Positions 51,252-61,231 are shown, counted from the stretch's first letter. The stretch: 64,000 nt of DNA from a bacterium (GCA_024206195.1 JAAGZO010001228.1:22755-86754); one strand, 5' to 3'. The notes: generated by a model not told the origin, from the sequence alone. Numbers and translations: made by a program.

Positions 51252-51479
51252 ATGAGCGAAGTAGCAAGACCATTAGATGCACTCAATGCCGCAAGGAATA
51301 AAAGAGTGCTTGTAGATTTGAAAAACGGAAGACAATATGTTGGAAAGCTTAAGGCTTTTGACATACATGTAAATGTAGTTCTGGAGGAAGCAGAGGAGCG
51401 AGAGAACGGCGAGACAAAGAGAAAACTCGGTGTTGTTTTCATAAGAGGCGACACAATAATCGTTATATCGCCAGAGTAA
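51252..51479 (+). CDS. lsm: Sm-like RNA-binding protein (archaeal Lsm)
   Basis: A 75-residue Sm protein that forms ring oligomers binding U-rich RNA. Sm1 is RPLDALNAARNKRVLVDLKN with GRQYVGKLKAFDIHVNVVLE, Sm2 is KLGVVFIRGDTIIVIS. ATG 51252 is preferred: it has GTGGGGT upstream and starts the domain correctly, while the in-frame ATG at 51204 adds a hydrophobic stretch. TATA ctttatata at 51189-51197. Followed 13 bases later by eL37, the conserved archaeal Lsm-eL37 pair. Confidence 0.94.
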   Translation: MSEVARPLDALNAARNKRVLVDLKNGRQYVGKLKAFDIHVNVVLEEAEERENGETKRKLGVVFIRGDTIIVISPE

Positions 51480-51492
51480 TTAGGTGTTCTGA

Positions 51493-51660
51493 ATGGTTAA
51501 AGGTACTCCATCTATGGGTAAGAAGTCTGGAAAACAGAATTTCATTTACTGTAGACGCTGCGGTGAAAGAAGCTACCATATGAGAAAAAAGGTATGTTCT
51601 TCATGCGGCTATGGAAAGTCAGCAAAACTAAGAAGTTATACCTGGCAGAAAAAGCAGTAA
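51493..51660 (+). CDS. rpl37e: Ribosomal protein eL37
   Basis: This 55-residue zinc protein has [16 protein letters not shown] at the start, [10 protein letters not shown] and CSSCGYG forming the four-Cys zinc site, and the basic end [11 protein letters not shown]. It matches eL37 over its whole length. GGTGTTCTGA precedes the ATG. It is part of the Lsm-eL37 operon, typical in archaea, and converges with the deaminase gene 4 bases on. Confidence 0.95.
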   Translation: MVKGTPSMGKKSGKQNFIYCRRCGERSYHMRKKVCSSCGYGKSAKLRSYTWQKKQ

Positions 51661-51664
51661 AAAT

Positions 51665-52138
51665 TTACTCAAGATGTTCTATTTTTAAAGAAGGTCTTTC
51701 TTTTACTTCGAATTCTACTCCTGCCTCTTTTAACAATTGCTTTGCATCTTCATCAGGATAATTACCAAATGAAACAAAGCGCTTGATCTTTGCATTTACA
51801 AGCATCTTTGCACAAAGAATGCAGGGACTGTTAGTGCAGTAAATTGTTGATCCTTCTAAACTTTTTCCATGCAGTGAAGCCTGTATGATTACATTCTGCT
51901 CTGCGTGTATAGCTCTGCAGATCTCATGTCTTGTTCCAGAAGGAATATTGTTCTGATCTCTTAAGCAGCCTAATTCCAAGCAATCCTTTAATCCTGCAGC
52001 AGCTCCATTATACCCTGTTGAAACAACATACTTGTTCTTTACAGCAACTGCTCCAACATGGTGTCTTTTGCATGTTGAGCGCTCTGCAACAACAAGCGCA
52101 ATCTTCAGAAAATATGTGTCGATATCTGGTCTGCTCAT
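51665..52138 (-). CDS. dCMP/cytidine deaminase family protein
   Basis: The 157-residue protein has the zinc deaminase motif [10 protein letters not shown] near residue 75 (His and catalytic Glu) and PCILCAKM near 105. An upstream Cys/His region ([18 protein letters not shown]) is typical of ComEB and dCMP deaminases. It likely makes dUMP for dTMP synthesis, which fits the thymidylate kinase gene at 56519. It overlaps the next gene by 4 bases in one leftward operon. Confidence 0.88.
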   Translation of the reverse strand: MSRPDIDTYFLKIALVVAERSTCKRHHVGAVAVKNKYVVSTGYNGAAAGLKDCLELGCLRDQNNIPSGTRHEICRAIHAEQNVIIQASLHGKSLEGSTIYCTNSPCILCAKMLVNAKIKRFVSFGNYPDEDAKQLLKEAGVEFEVKERPSLKIEHLE

Positions 52139-52674
52139 ATTGAATTAATCAGCTCTTTTGTGTTTTTCTCAAGCTCTTCTAGGCTTGATTCATTATTGAT
52201 TGTGTAATCAGCTATTGCAATAGGCCCACCTTTATTAATATTTTGTATCTCCGCATAGTCACGACTTTTTGCTTCATCAGCTGTTAAGGGCCTTATCTCT
52301 CTTTTTCCAAGTCTCTCATAACGTGTTTTAGGAGAAGCATAAATAGCAACAACAACAAGATTATCATTATACTTTTCTTTTAGAAACAAATATTCTTCCC
52401 AGCTGTACAATCCATCAGCAACAACATTGCCTTTTTCCAAGGCAGCATCTAGTTTAGGAACATTAAGTTTTGCATAGGCATCCATGCCCAGCTCTTTCCG
52501 AAGAAGCTCTCTGATGTGCTTCTCATTCTTTTCATTAATCTCAAGGTTCCTTTTTTTGAGCTCATCCTCAGTTGCATCGCCAAATCTAACTCTAGAAAAT
52601 CCCTCTGCTTCAAAGGATCTGGATGCTTCTGATTTCCCGCTCCCAGGCAACCCCACAAGTGCTACAACTTTCAT
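52135..52674 (-). CDS. Archaeal P-loop kinase-like protein (UPF0200 / dephospho-CoA-kinase-like)
   Basis: The 179-residue protein has the P-loop [19 protein letters not shown] at residue 4, then [34 protein letters not shown] with the Walker-B-like Asp, and [15 protein letters not shown] as the lid. This matches archaeal UPF0200 proteins, related to dephospho-CoA kinase and adenylate kinases; the substrate is unproven. Leaderless start after ctttttaaatc on the minus strand. First gene of an operon with the deaminase. Confidence 0.82.
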   Translation of the reverse strand: MKVVALVGLPGSGKSEASRSFEAEGFSRVRFGDATEDELKKRNLEINEKNEKHIRELLRKELGMDAYAKLNVPKLDAALEKGNVVADGLYSWEEYLFLKEKYNDNLVVVAIYASPKTRYERLGKREIRPLTADEAKSRDYAEIQNINKGGPIAIADYTINNESSLEELEKNTKELINSI

Positions 52675-52765
52675 AGGAAAATCGATTACAGCCTTGATTT
52701 AAAAAGATTGTGATACAACAAATCAACAAAAGCTTTAAATATCCTCACTCAACTCATTTTCTCTG

Positions 52766-55141
52766 ATGAAAGAACTTGACAAAAAGCCTGATTTTAAGGC
52801 AATTGAAGCAAAGTGGCAGCAAACCTGGGAAAAGGATGGAATATTCAAGTTTGATCCTAAGTCAAAGAAACCAGTGTATTCAATAGATACTCCGCCGCCA
52901 ACAATTTCAGGGCAGCTTCACTTGGGGCATGCGTTCTCATATTCACAGACAGAGTTCATCGCAAGATACAGAAGAATGGCTGGCTTCAATGTTTTCTATC
53001 CATTCGGATTTGACAATAATGGTTTGCCTACAGAAAGATTAACAGAGAAAAAGATGAAGGTAAAGGCCCATAAGATGGACCGTGATGAATTCATCAAGCT
53101 CTGCCTTCAGGTAACAAAGGAACACGAGAAAGAGTATGAAAAGGTCTGGCGAACACTAGGTATTTCATGTGACTGGGACCAGCTCTACACAACAATCGAG
53201 CCAAATGCTCAGAAAATATCCCAACTTTCTTTCCTAAGACTGTTCAAAAAGGACAGGATATACCAGCACGAAGCACCTACTGTGTGGTGTCCTGAGTGCC
53301 AGACAGCAATAGCTCAGGTAGAGCTGGAAGACAAAGAGCTCACTTCAGTATTCAATGACATCATATTCAAGCTTGATGATGGTTCTGATTTAATCATTGC
53401 AACAACCAGGCCGGAATTATTGCCATCCTGCGTTTCAATATTTGTTCATCCGGATGATGAGAAGAACAAGAAGCTTGTTGGAAGAAAAGCTAAGGTTCCA
53501 CTATTCAATCAAGAGGTTACAATCATTGCTGATGAAAGAGTAGATCCTGAAAAGGGTTCAGGAGTTGTTATGTGCTGTACATTCGGCGATTTGACAGATA
53601 TTGAGTGGTATAAGGCTCATAAATTGGAAGTAAGAATAGCAATTGATGAGCAGGGAATAATGACTGATATCTCTGGAAAGTACAAAGGACTCAAAGTTAA
53701 GGATGCAAGAAAACAAATCATTGAAGACCTTAAAGCTGAAAACCTTCTTACAGCTCAAAAGCCAATATCTCATATGGTTAATGTTCACGAGCGTTGCGGA
53801 GTAGAAATAGAGTTTCTGATGACAAAGCAGTGGTTTGTTAAATACCTTGATTTAAAAGATAATTTCATCAAAGCAGGAAAGGATATGAAATGGTATCCTG
53901 CTCACATGAGAGTTCGTTATGATAACTGGATTACAGGTCTGCAGTGGGACTGGTGTATTTCAAGGCAAAGATATTATGGTATTCCATTCCCTGTTTGGTA
54001 TTGCAAGAAATGCAGTAATGTAATAACACCTGATGAAAAAGATCTTCCTGTTGACCCATTAAAGGACAAGCCAACAAAGCAGTGCAGTTGTGGTTGCAAA
54101 GACTTAATCCCTGAAAAGGACGTTCTTGACACCTGGGCAACATCTGCTTTAACACCTTTGATCAATGGACGCTGGGAATCAAAAGAAGACAGGACAGATA
54201 TTATTTATCCAATGACCTTGAGGTCAAATGCTCATGATATAATCACATTCTGGGATTTCAACACAGTTGTTATGGGGCTTTTCCATAAATCTAAGCCTCC
54301 ATTTGCTGACATGATGATTTCAGGCCATTGCTTAGACAAAAATGGAAAAAAGATGTCAAAGAAAAAGGGCAATGTTGTTTTCCCATTAGAGGTTGTTGAG
54401 AAATTCTCTGCAGATGCTCTCAGATGGTGGGCTGCAGGCGTAAAGCTTGGAGAAGATTTATGGTACAAAGAAGAGGATGTCACAAAAGGCATAAGACTTT
54501 CAATAAAGCTTTGGAATGTTGCAAGATTCCTTGCAATAAACCTTGATAAAAAACCAAAGAAAACAAAACTCACGCTAACAGATCAATGGATTCTTCACGA
54601 ACTTAATGAGGTTGTAAAGGAATCTACAAAATACTTCAATGAATATGAGTACAGCAAGGCTAGATTTGCAGCAGAGGTATTTTTCTGGAATTCATTCTGT
54701 GACAACTACCTTGAGCTAATCAAATATCGTTTATACAATGATATTGACAAGGAATCTGCACAATATACAATCTATGTTGCACTGCAGTCAATCCTGAAGT
54801 TATTTGCTCCAATAATGCCTTTCATAACAGAGGAACTCTACACAACATTATTCTCTGAACTTGAAAAAGAAAAGAGCATTCATACTTCCAGCTGGCCAAA
54901 ATATGAAAAAGACTTTGTATCAGAAGAGGCTTCTGAAATAGGCAAAGCAGCAGTCATTGCCCTTTCTGAAATGAGGAAGTGGAAGAAGCTGAAGAACATA
55001 AGCTTTGGCGCAGAAGTAGAGAAATTAAAGCTGACAACACCTGACAAGGAAAAGCTGGACAAGATAAACAAAGACCTTGCAGCAACAATGAAAGCAAAAG
55101 ATCTGGAAATCATAAAAGGCGAAGAGATTAGTGTGTGCTAA
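52766..55141 (+). CDS. valS: Valyl-tRNA synthetase
   Basis: A class I synthetase charging tRNA-Val. HIGH appears as GQLHLGHAFSYSQ near residue 50, KMSKS as GKKMSKKKGNVVF near 530, and the tRNA-like DNAHD/WDFN region before it reads RSNAHDIITFWDFNTVVMG. The editing domain (TTRPELLPSCVSIFVHPDDE) is present. Cys clusters CPECQ and CKKC/CSCGC may bind zinc. At 791 residues it lacks the C-terminal coiled coil of longer bacterial forms. Leaderless after ctttaaatatc. Overlaps the convergent MATE gene by 14 bases. Confidence 0.96.
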   Translation: MKELDKKPDFKAIEAKWQQTWEKDGIFKFDPKSKKPVYSIDTPPPTISGQLHLGHAFSYSQTEFIARYRRMAGFNVFYPFGFDNNGLPTERLTEKKMKVKAHKMDRDEFIKLCLQVTKEHEKEYEKVWRTLGISCDWDQLYTTIEPNAQKISQLSFLRLFKKDRIYQHEAPTVWCPECQTAIAQVELEDKELTSVFNDIIFKLDDGSDLIIATTRPELLPSCVSIFVHPDDEKNKKLVGRKAKVPLFNQEVTIIADERVDPEKGSGVVMCCTFGDLTDIEWYKAHKLEVRIAIDEQGIMTDISGKYKGLKVKDARKQIIEDLKAENLLTAQKPISHMVNVHERCGVEIEFLMTKQWFVKYLDLKDNFIKAGKDMKWYPAHMRVRYDNWITGLQWDWCISRQRYYGIPFPVWYCKKCSNVITPDEKDLPVDPLKDKPTKQCSCGCKDLIPEKDVLDTWATSALTPLINGRWESKEDRTDIIYPMTLRSNAHDIITFWDFNTVVMGLFHKSKPPFADMMISGHCLDKNGKKMSKKKGNVVFPLEVVEKFSADALRWWAAGVKLGEDLWYKEEDVTKGIRLSIKLWNVARFLAINLDKKPKKTKLTLTDQWILHELNEVVKESTKYFNEYEYSKARFAAEVFFWNSFCDNYLELIKYRLYNDIDKESAQYTIYVALQSILKLFAPIMPFITEELYTTLFSELEKEKSIHTSSWPKYEKDFVSEEASEIGKAAVIALSEMRKWKKLKNISFGAEVEKLKLTTPDKEKLDKINKDLAATMKAKDLEIIKGEEISVC

Positions 55142-56465
55142 GTTTTCTAAAAGTTCTTATTGTCCATGTGAATGCAACAATATTTGCAGCTAATCCTCCG
55201 AAAATAAGCGAAATAGCAACCCAATGATAACTATAGCCCAGCACAAATACAAACAATAAAGAAACAGGGATAATCACAACAAGTACTCTGATTATAATGA
55301 AAACAAGGCCTGGAAAACCATGACCCATGCCCTGCAGGATTCTACTTGTTGTTAAGGTTACTGCAGAAAATGGAAGGGCAAAAACATAAATTCTTGCAAA
55401 CGAAGAGCCAATATCAATCAGGGCTTGTTCATTAGTAAATATTCTGATGAATGTGCCTGGAGCAATGAACAGAATTGCACCAATAACAGAAACAAAAAGC
55501 ACAGCTATCTTCACTCCAAACCAGCTAATGTCTTTCAGCAGATCATATCTCTTTGCGCCATAAAACATGCCTGTTATTATCATCAGTGCCATTGAAAAGC
55601 CAATCACAGGCATTGTTGCAACGCTTTCAAGCTTCATTAGTATGCCCAGTGCTGCAACATACTCTGTTCCGAAATGAACCATTATCCAGTTTAGGTACAT
55701 GAAAAAAACTGACAGGATAAGCATCATGATTGTTGCAGGCAGCCCAACAGATATTATTTCTCTCACAACCTTTGGTGAAAATTTGAAATAGCTCCAACCA
55801 AGCTTAAGATACGACTTCTTGTTAACATAGTAAATAAACACTAGGAATGATGCTGTAAACGAGACAACAGTTGCAATCGCTGCTCCCTTTACACCATAAC
55901 CAAGCCAATAGATGAAAATTGGATCAAGGATTATGTTCAGCACAAGTGCAAAGCACTGTATTAATGTTGGTGTAACAGTGTCTCCTTGGGAAGCAAACAA
56001 ATGATACATTATGAAGATTGGGAACATGATGATAGCTCCTATGAGTATTACTGACATGTAACTCATGGAAAGCTCAAGAACAGTACCTCTTGCCCCTAAA
56101 AACTCGAATATCGGCCTAAGCCAGATCAAACCTGCTGCAATGATTACCACTGCAATACCCAGGGCCATCAACAGTCCATGCATCGCAGTGTTCTCAGCCC
56201 CTTTCTTATTCTTTTCACCCATAAACCTTGATATCCTTGAGCTCATTCCAGAGGCAACCCCGGAATTCACTGCAATAAGGATGAAGAATAAAGGAAAAGC
56301 AAATGTCAAAGCAGCAATTGATTCAGGTCCAAGCCTTCCAACGAATGCAGTGTCAACAATATTATACATCACCTGAACCATAACAACAATAACCATAGGA
56401 TAAGCAAGCTTGAATAAAGCCTTTTTTGGGTGCTTAGCAAACTCGTTGACTCTGTTATTCTTCAT
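55128..56465 (-). CDS. MATE-family efflux transporter
   Basis: The 445-residue protein has twelve membrane helices and the MATE signatures: FKLAYPMVIVVMVQVMYNIV near residue 20, then DTAFVGRLGPESIAALTFAF, and the repeat IREIISVGLPATIMMLIL in the second half. It exports drugs or other cations with Na+ or H+ antiport. ATG 56465 is chosen for its spacing to the TATA box; an in-frame start at 56483 is possible. It shares a TATA region with tmk. Confidence 0.92.
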   Translation of the reverse strand: MKNNRVNEFAKHPKKALFKLAYPMVIVVMVQVMYNIVDTAFVGRLGPESIAALTFAFPLFFILIAVNSGVASGMSSRISRFMGEKNKKGAENTAMHGLLMALGIAVVIIAAGLIWLRPIFEFLGARGTVLELSMSYMSVILIGAIIMFPIFIMYHLFASQGDTVTPTLIQCFALVLNIILDPIFIYWLGYGVKGAAIATVVSFTASFLVFIYYVNKKSYLKLGWSYFKFSPKVVREIISVGLPATIMMLILSVFFMYLNWIMVHFGTEYVAALGILMKLESVATMPVIGFSMALMIITGMFYGAKRYDLLKDISWFGVKIAVLFVSVIGAILFIAPGTFIRIFTNEQALIDIGSSFARIYVFALPFSAVTLTTSRILQGMGHGFPGLVFIIIRVLVVIIPVSLLFVFVLGYSYHWVAISLIFGGLAANIVAFTWTIRTFRKLSTH

Positions 56466-56486
56466 TTTCAATAAAAAAGACACAAC

Positions 56487-56494
56487 ATTTAAAT
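56487..56494. promoter_or_regulatory. Shared palindromic TATA element for tmk and the MATE gene
   Basis: ATTTAAAT is symmetrical and lies 25 bases before ATG 56519 (plus strand) and 22 bases before ATG 56465 (minus strand), so one element may drive both divergent leaderless genes. Confidence 0.5.
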
Positions 56495-56518
56495 ATTCTT
56501 CTAAAGCTTATAGGTATT

Positions 56519-57241
56519 ATGGGGCGTGGAAAATTTGTTATGATAGATGGCCTAGATGGCTCTGGCAAAGGTGTTGCTGTTAATGCTCTAAAGGAATGGG
56601 CTGAGCTGCAGGCTATGAAGGTTCTGGATCTTAGAGAATACTGCAAAAACCATGAACTCCCTAAGCCGGATGAAGTTAAAGACTATGATGTGATTGTTTC
56701 TTCAGAGCCAACCTACTCCTTTGTTGGGAAAGCAATAAGAGAAGAGCTCATCAAAGCAAATGACCGGAATTATTCTGCATGGACCATTGCAAATGCCTTT
56801 GCTCTAGATAGAGAAATTCTATACAACCGTGTAATAATCCCTGCAATCAAAGAAGGCAAATTCATTTTCCAGGAAAGAGGCGTTGTCTCATCCATTATTT
56901 ACCATCCTGTGCAGGACAGAATCCAGCTCAGCGAGCTTTTGAAGATGGCAGGCAACAAGCTTGCAATGCAGAACGCTCCAAGTTTGTTGGTTGTTGCGCA
57001 GGCAAGCCCTGAAACAGTAATCAGCAGGCTTCACACGAGAAAAAAGAAGGACAATTCTATCTTTGACAATCTTTCATTCCAGAGAAAGATAGAGGAGCGC
57101 TATAACTCTCCATGGCTGAAAACACTCTTTGAACGCCACGGTTCAAAGGTTATCTACATAGACACTGATGCTCCAAAGACAGTTGAAGATACAAAACAGG
57201 CAACAATAGAAGCATGGGAAAATTTTATCAAGAATCAGTAA
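56519..57241 (+). CDS. tmk: Thymidylate kinase
   Basis: Phosphorylates dTMP to dTDP. The P-loop is MIDGLDGSGKGVAVNALKEW near residue 8, SSEPTYSFVGKAIREEL is the DRx-like substrate segment, AFALDREILYNRVIIPAIKE follows, and FQERGVVSSIIYHPVQD carries the ERG motif. The lid region is STHTRKKKDNS-like (LHTRKKKDNSIFDNLSFQRK). At 240 residues it is somewhat longer than the common 200-215. Divergent from the MATE gene. With the deaminase at 51665 it fits a dTTP pathway. Confidence 0.92.
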   Translation: MGRGKFVMIDGLDGSGKGVAVNALKEWAELQAMKVLDLREYCKNHELPKPDEVKDYDVIVSSEPTYSFVGKAIREELIKANDRNYSAWTIANAFALDREILYNRVIIPAIKEGKFIFQERGVVSSIIYHPVQDRIQLSELLKMAGNKLAMQNAPSLLVVAQASPETVISRLHTRKKKDNSIFDNLSFQRKIEERYNSPWLKTLFERHGSKVIYIDTDAPKTVEDTKQATIEAWENFIKNQ

Positions 57242-57319
57242 TCACTCTTCTTCTTCAGCATTAAGGACATCTTTAAGTGTCTTATTTTTTTTCATTGCCT
57301 TATAACTTATTCCTTTCAT
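57242..57319 (-). CDS. Possible 25-residue microprotein
   Basis: ATG 57319 opens a frame for MKGISYKAMKKNKTLKDVLN-AEEEE, then TGA. On the minus strand acTTAAATATC (57347-57357) lies about 27 bases upstream, as for leaderless genes here. The sequence is short and could be chance; it is the only candidate in this 168-base gap. Confidence 0.3.
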   Translation of the reverse strand: MKGISYKAMKKNKTLKDVLNAEEEE

Positions 57320-57409
57320 GCTTATCTATTTTCATGACATAAATGATATTTAAGTTCTATCAATCTTTAACATATAGTTTGAAAGGCAACACGAGCCTCG
57401 AGTAGTGAA

Positions 57410-57898
57410 CTACTCCTTGAACTCAAAAATAGAATTAACCTTGTGTGTTATCTCTTTTCCGTCGACAGCGCTTATCCTGACATTAAGTGTTCTGTACGCG
57501 CTTGTTAGATACGTTAAATTCCAAACCAAGCCTTCTTTCAGGTTCTGCAGAATTGCAATGATCTTAAGAATCCTTTCTCCGCAGCATTGGTCTCTTACCT
57601 TTGCTCCTGCAACAAGTGCTTTATCAAAATCAACCTTGACCTTATTCATATCAAGCTTCTTCACAGCGCCTTTCTTGAAAACCTCTGACTTTGGCTGTTC
57701 CTCAAAACCATTCTTGTGAAAAACAAAAACCGTTGCTTGTTCGGTTTTTTTATCATAATAATTAGCCATCCACTCCCCATCCTTCAGCTCCTCGAACATT
57801 GTGAACAAGCTGATTAGGTAGGCATCCTTGTTATCCTTTCTCCATTCAATAAAGCCGGGTGTCTTCTCAAGTTTCTCTACAACTTCTTTTGCATTCAT
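57410..57898 (-). CDS. Unrecognised 162-residue protein
   Basis: The protein is soluble, with a start like VVEKLEKTPGFIEWRKDNKD, a central beta region (QATVFVFHKNGFEEQPK) and a C-terminal VRDQCCGERILKIIA. It resembles uncharacterised archaeal proteins of two PepSY-like halves, but I cannot name a family. Leaderless from atttatataaaag (minus strand, near 57930). Divergent from taw1. Confidence 0.6.
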   Translation of the reverse strand: MNAKEVVEKLEKTPGFIEWRKDNKDAYLISLFTMFEELKDGEWMANYYDKKTEQATVFVFHKNGFEEQPKSEVFKKGAVKKLDMNKVKVDFDKALVAGAKVRDQCCGERILKIIAILQNLKEGLVWNLTYLTSAYRTLNVRISAVDGKEITHKVNSIFEFKE

Positions 57899-57961
57899 AC
57901 ACTATTTAGTAACATTCTTTTATATAAATCTTTTTAAACATGCAAGTTTTTTCTTTTCAAT

Positions 57962-58900
57962 ATGCTCACAAAAGAAAAAACTCTGGATCTTGAGAAGCAG
58001 GGTTATCGAATGGTTGGTAACCACAGCTCAATCAAGGTCTGCTTGTGGACAAAAAAGGTATTGCGAGGGCAGGACGCATGCTACAAAAACCAGTTCTATG
58101 GCATCCATACCTGGCGTTGCGTTCAAATGTCACCAAGCATGGTTTGCTCGCAGCGTTGCGTTTGGTGCTGGCGTGATATTGACTTTACTTTGCCAAAATG
58201 GAGCGGACCTATTGATGATCCTAAAGAAATCATAGATGGCTGCATTAAGGAGCACGTAAAATACATCCGTGGCTTTGGCGGAAATAAGAATGTTGACAAA
58301 GTAAGATATTTTCAGGCAATGGCTCCAAAGCACTTCGCAATTAGCTTGATCTCAGAGCCAACATTCTATCCCAAGCTGCCAGAGCTGATTGATGAACTGC
58401 ACAAGCGAAACATGACATCTTTCCTTGTAACCAATGCAAATAATCCTGATATGCTTGAAAAGCTGCTGAAACATCCACCAACTCAGCTATACATTACTCT
58501 TCCAGCTCCTGATGAAGCAACATACAAGAAAGCGTGCAAGCCTGTGTTAAAGGACGGCTGGCAACGAATTATGGATTCAATAGACCTTCTTAAGAAATTC
58601 AAATGCAGAAAAGCAGTAAGAATGACTCTAGTAAAAGACGTCAACATGATTAAGCCAGAAAAGTACGCAGAAATACTCAACAATGCTGCAGCAGACTTCT
58701 TTGAGCTGAAAGCATACATGTATGTTGGCCATTCTAAAAAGAGACTTCAGATGAGCAACATGCCCTTACATCCTGAAATAATTGATTTCTCAAAAAAACT
58801 AGCAAAGCACACATCACTAAAGCTAATCGATCAAAAAGAAGAATCCAGAGTAGCCTTAATGATGAAAAAAGACAGCAAAGACAGGATTATGAAGTTCTAA
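57962..58900 (+). CDS. taw1: tRNA 4-demethylwyosine synthase (Taw1/TYW1)
   Basis: This radical SAM enzyme builds the tricyclic wyosine base at position 37 of tRNA-Phe. The SAM cluster motif is CSQRCVWC near residue 63, followed by WR. A second Cys pair (CLWTKKVLRGQDACYK) supplies the extra iron-sulfur site; HFAISLISEPTFYPKLPELI and FLVTNANNPDMLEKL are typical of the family. At 312 residues it matches archaeal forms and lacks the flavodoxin domain of eukaryotes. ATG 57962 is leaderless. Confidence 0.94.
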   Translation: MLTKEKTLDLEKQGYRMVGNHSSIKVCLWTKKVLRGQDACYKNQFYGIHTWRCVQMSPSMVCSQRCVWCWRDIDFTLPKWSGPIDDPKEIIDGCIKEHVKYIRGFGGNKNVDKVRYFQAMAPKHFAISLISEPTFYPKLPELIDELHKRNMTSFLVTNANNPDMLEKLLKHPPTQLYITLPAPDEATYKKACKPVLKDGWQRIMDSIDLLKKFKCRKAVRMTLVKDVNMIKPEKYAEILNNAAADFFELKAYMYVGHSKKRLQMSNMPLHPEIIDFSKKLAKHTSLKLIDQKEESRVALMMKKDSKDRIMKF

Positions 58901-58952
58901 TGCGATACTTTTATATATCATAAACCTCATTTTTCAACTAAAAAGAGGTATA

Positions 58953-59849
58953 ATGGAAGATAACGCAAAGCTTATTGAGTACCTAAAGCATAATCTTGCT
59001 CAGGGTCGTTCTAAAGAAGAAATAATTACTTTTATGGTGAATCATGGTTATCCAGCTGATCACATATTAAACCTTCTTAATGATATTCAAAATCCGCAGT
59101 CAGAAATTCCTCAGCCGGAAAAGACACATCAACCTCAGCAAAAAAAACAGCAGCCAAAGCAACCTTCTCAGGGTTTCTTAGATTCTTTTTCAAAAAAAGC
59201 AGAGAACTCCAGTATAACACACCTTCTTGCTTTAATATTTGCATATTCTGCCTTGGTTTTTATCATTACACTATCCTCATCATTCATTTTTATTAGTTTT
59301 GGGCCATTTGGTGAGCTATTTGATAATTTTCATTTTATTGATCAAATTATGAATATGGCAAGCCCTGTTAGTTTTTCATCACTTGACATCTCTCCAGACA
59401 GTATTATTTTATCCGCAGTTGTGTCCAGCTTTTCTTTAGCCATATTTACCACAATTTCCATTCTCTTATATGCACTTTACTTTTTCATATCCTTGAAAAT
59501 TCTTGGAACATCTGCATCATTTAAGGAAACATTCAGAACAACAACAATATTCTTCATTGTTCCAATCATCTTTCTTACAATAAGCCAAATAATCAACATC
59601 ATTTTATACCTCATACTTGGAAAATTCTCTGTTATAACCTTTGTTTTCTTCCCGATTGTTGGGCAGGTATTCTTCCTATTTATTGTAACAGAAATATTCA
59701 AAGAAAAGAATGATCTCAGTGCAGTGAAAAGATATGTGATAATCTTATTTCCGCTGCTCTGCTTGGTTGCAATAACAATTTCCCTAATCTATTCTAACTT
59801 TTTCTTCTTGTGGTATATTTTAGAAATAATCATCGGAGGCCTCATATGA
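58953..59849 (+). CDS. YIP1-like membrane protein
   Basis: The 298-residue protein begins with a soluble helical region (DNAKLIEYLKHNLAQGRSKE, with a UBA-like LLNDIQNP) and a Pro/Gln linker (QPQQKKQQPKQPSQG). Five to six membrane helices follow from residue 90, with SLKILGTSASFKETFRTTTI in the pattern of YIP1-domain proteins. An AGAGGTAT site precedes ATG 58953. It overlaps the next gene by 4 bases (ATGA at 59846). Confidence 0.7.
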   Translation: MEDNAKLIEYLKHNLAQGRSKEEIITFMVNHGYPADHILNLLNDIQNPQSEIPQPEKTHQPQQKKQQPKQPSQGFLDSFSKKAENSSITHLLALIFAYSALVFIITLSSSFIFISFGPFGELFDNFHFIDQIMNMASPVSFSSLDISPDSIILSAVVSSFSLAIFTTISILLYALYFFISLKILGTSASFKETFRTTTIFFIVPIIFLTISQIINIILYLILGKFSVITFVFFPIVGQVFFLFIVTEIFKEKNDLSAVKRYVIILFPLLCLVAITISLIYSNFFFLWYILEIIIGGLI

Positions 59850-61231
59850 AGAAACAGTTGATCATCATAATAGTGGCGTGTCTTATAGTTTCTTTAGCTG
59901 AGATACTATTCATTAATCTGTCTCCTCAGATTGGTGTATTAGATGAAAACAATGATGTAGAAAGTAGCTTTGTATTAAGTAAGGAATCAAGGGCTCAACT
60001 TAGCCCCATCTATGAACACAGACCTCATAAGAATGATTTTACATTCTACAAGCCAATGTATAAGATAATTATTATGGGTTCAGAAACAATGTTCGCACTT
60101 CTTGATATAGGAGGGTTAGTATATTCTAGATCGCCTAACCAAAATGACCTATGCACAGAAATATTGGGTTATGAAAACACAAATGAGGACCTATTCTTAA
60201 AATGCCTCCCTCATATTCGGACAGGATCTACTACTATAGGAAGACTGCCATCAGATCCTGGAGTCTTTTCTTCTCTTCTTTACGAATTTTTTGATTTGGA
60301 TGGCGCAGTATCATATTCATCAGAACAGCCAACAACATATGGAGATGCTATAGCTGCAATGAATTATGGTTGGTGGTCTTTAGTTGACTTTGTTGGCGGT
60401 TCAAGTGTTCTTCATTTTGAAGACTCACCCCTGCCTTTTTGTCTTGAAAAAGAAGACCTTGTGTGCATAAAGAATGTTAATATGAGTCTGCAGCAGAGAC
60501 GCGAGAACTATGCAGATTATTTTGATACTCAAAACAAGGCAGATACATTCTTAAAGACGTTTTTGGATGAAACAGATGAGAAATTCGAGGGAATAAGCTA
60601 TCTTTCTTATTTTCCACATTACAAAGGAGTCTTTATTGTTACAACAAATGTTCCAGATGAAGAACTGGAGGATTCAACAATCTTAATAAACGAAACAGAA
60701 TATTCATTTGATCTTGTATACCCTCTGATTTTTGTTAATGAAGCAAATCTTTCTCCAGGCGAATACAATCTGGAAATAAAAACAAGCAAAAGTGAATATC
60801 AAGCCGCATTTAAAGTGGGCTATCGTGAACTAGTAGTCAGGGATTACATGCTTAATGATGATGGACTCGTCATCAATATACAAAACCTCAAAGAAGAAAA
60901 GATAATTCTATCAGGCATTCAGCTGGCTAATGATGATGCTCTATGCATATATACAAATTCAACGCAATACGACATATTCACAAATGGTTTAGTTCTTCTT
61001 CCGCAGATGGATGAGGGTTCTTTTGTGGAAATGGCAGAGGAGTACACTTTTGTTACAGGCTCAACAGATATTAAGCTTAGATGTACAGGCCTGGATAAAT
61101 TGGCAAGAAACAAGAAGAACTTTTTTGAAACAACAGCAAAATATACTCTGGAAAGCGGGGAAGAAAGAGAGATCACTGGTAGCGCATTCATTGAATATGA
61201 ATCCTTTGGTTTCATCAGCTCAGTTAAATAG
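59846..61231 (+). CDS. Exported 461-residue protein of unknown function
   Basis: A signal-anchor helix (LIIIIVACLIVSLAEILFIN) precedes a large outside domain with a few Cys (NDLCTEIL, LKCLPHI, CLEKEDLVCIKNVNMS), followed by Ig-like beta domains near the end (EEKIILSGIQLANDDALCIY). It overlaps the YIP1-like gene, which suggests a joint membrane role. ATG 59846 is chosen over 59810 because the signal peptide then begins correctly. No family recognised. Confidence 0.65.
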   Translation: MKKQLIIIIVACLIVSLAEILFINLSPQIGVLDENNDVESSFVLSKESRAQLSPIYEHRPHKNDFTFYKPMYKIIIMGSETMFALLDIGGLVYSRSPNQNDLCTEILGYENTNEDLFLKCLPHIRTGSTTIGRLPSDPGVFSSLLYEFFDLDGAVSYSSEQPTTYGDAIAAMNYGWWSLVDFVGGSSVLHFEDSPLPFCLEKEDLVCIKNVNMSLQQRRENYADYFDTQNKADTFLKTFLDETDEKFEGISYLSYFPHYKGVFIVTTNVPDEELEDSTILINETEYSFDLVYPLIFVNEANLSPGEYNLEIKTSKSEYQAAFKVGYRELVVRDYMLNDDGLVINIQNLKEEKIILSGIQLANDDALCIYTNSTQYDIFTNGLVLLPQMDEGSFVEMAEEYTFVTGSTDIKLRCTGLDKLARNKKNFFETTAKYTLESGEEREITGSAFIEYESFGFISSVK

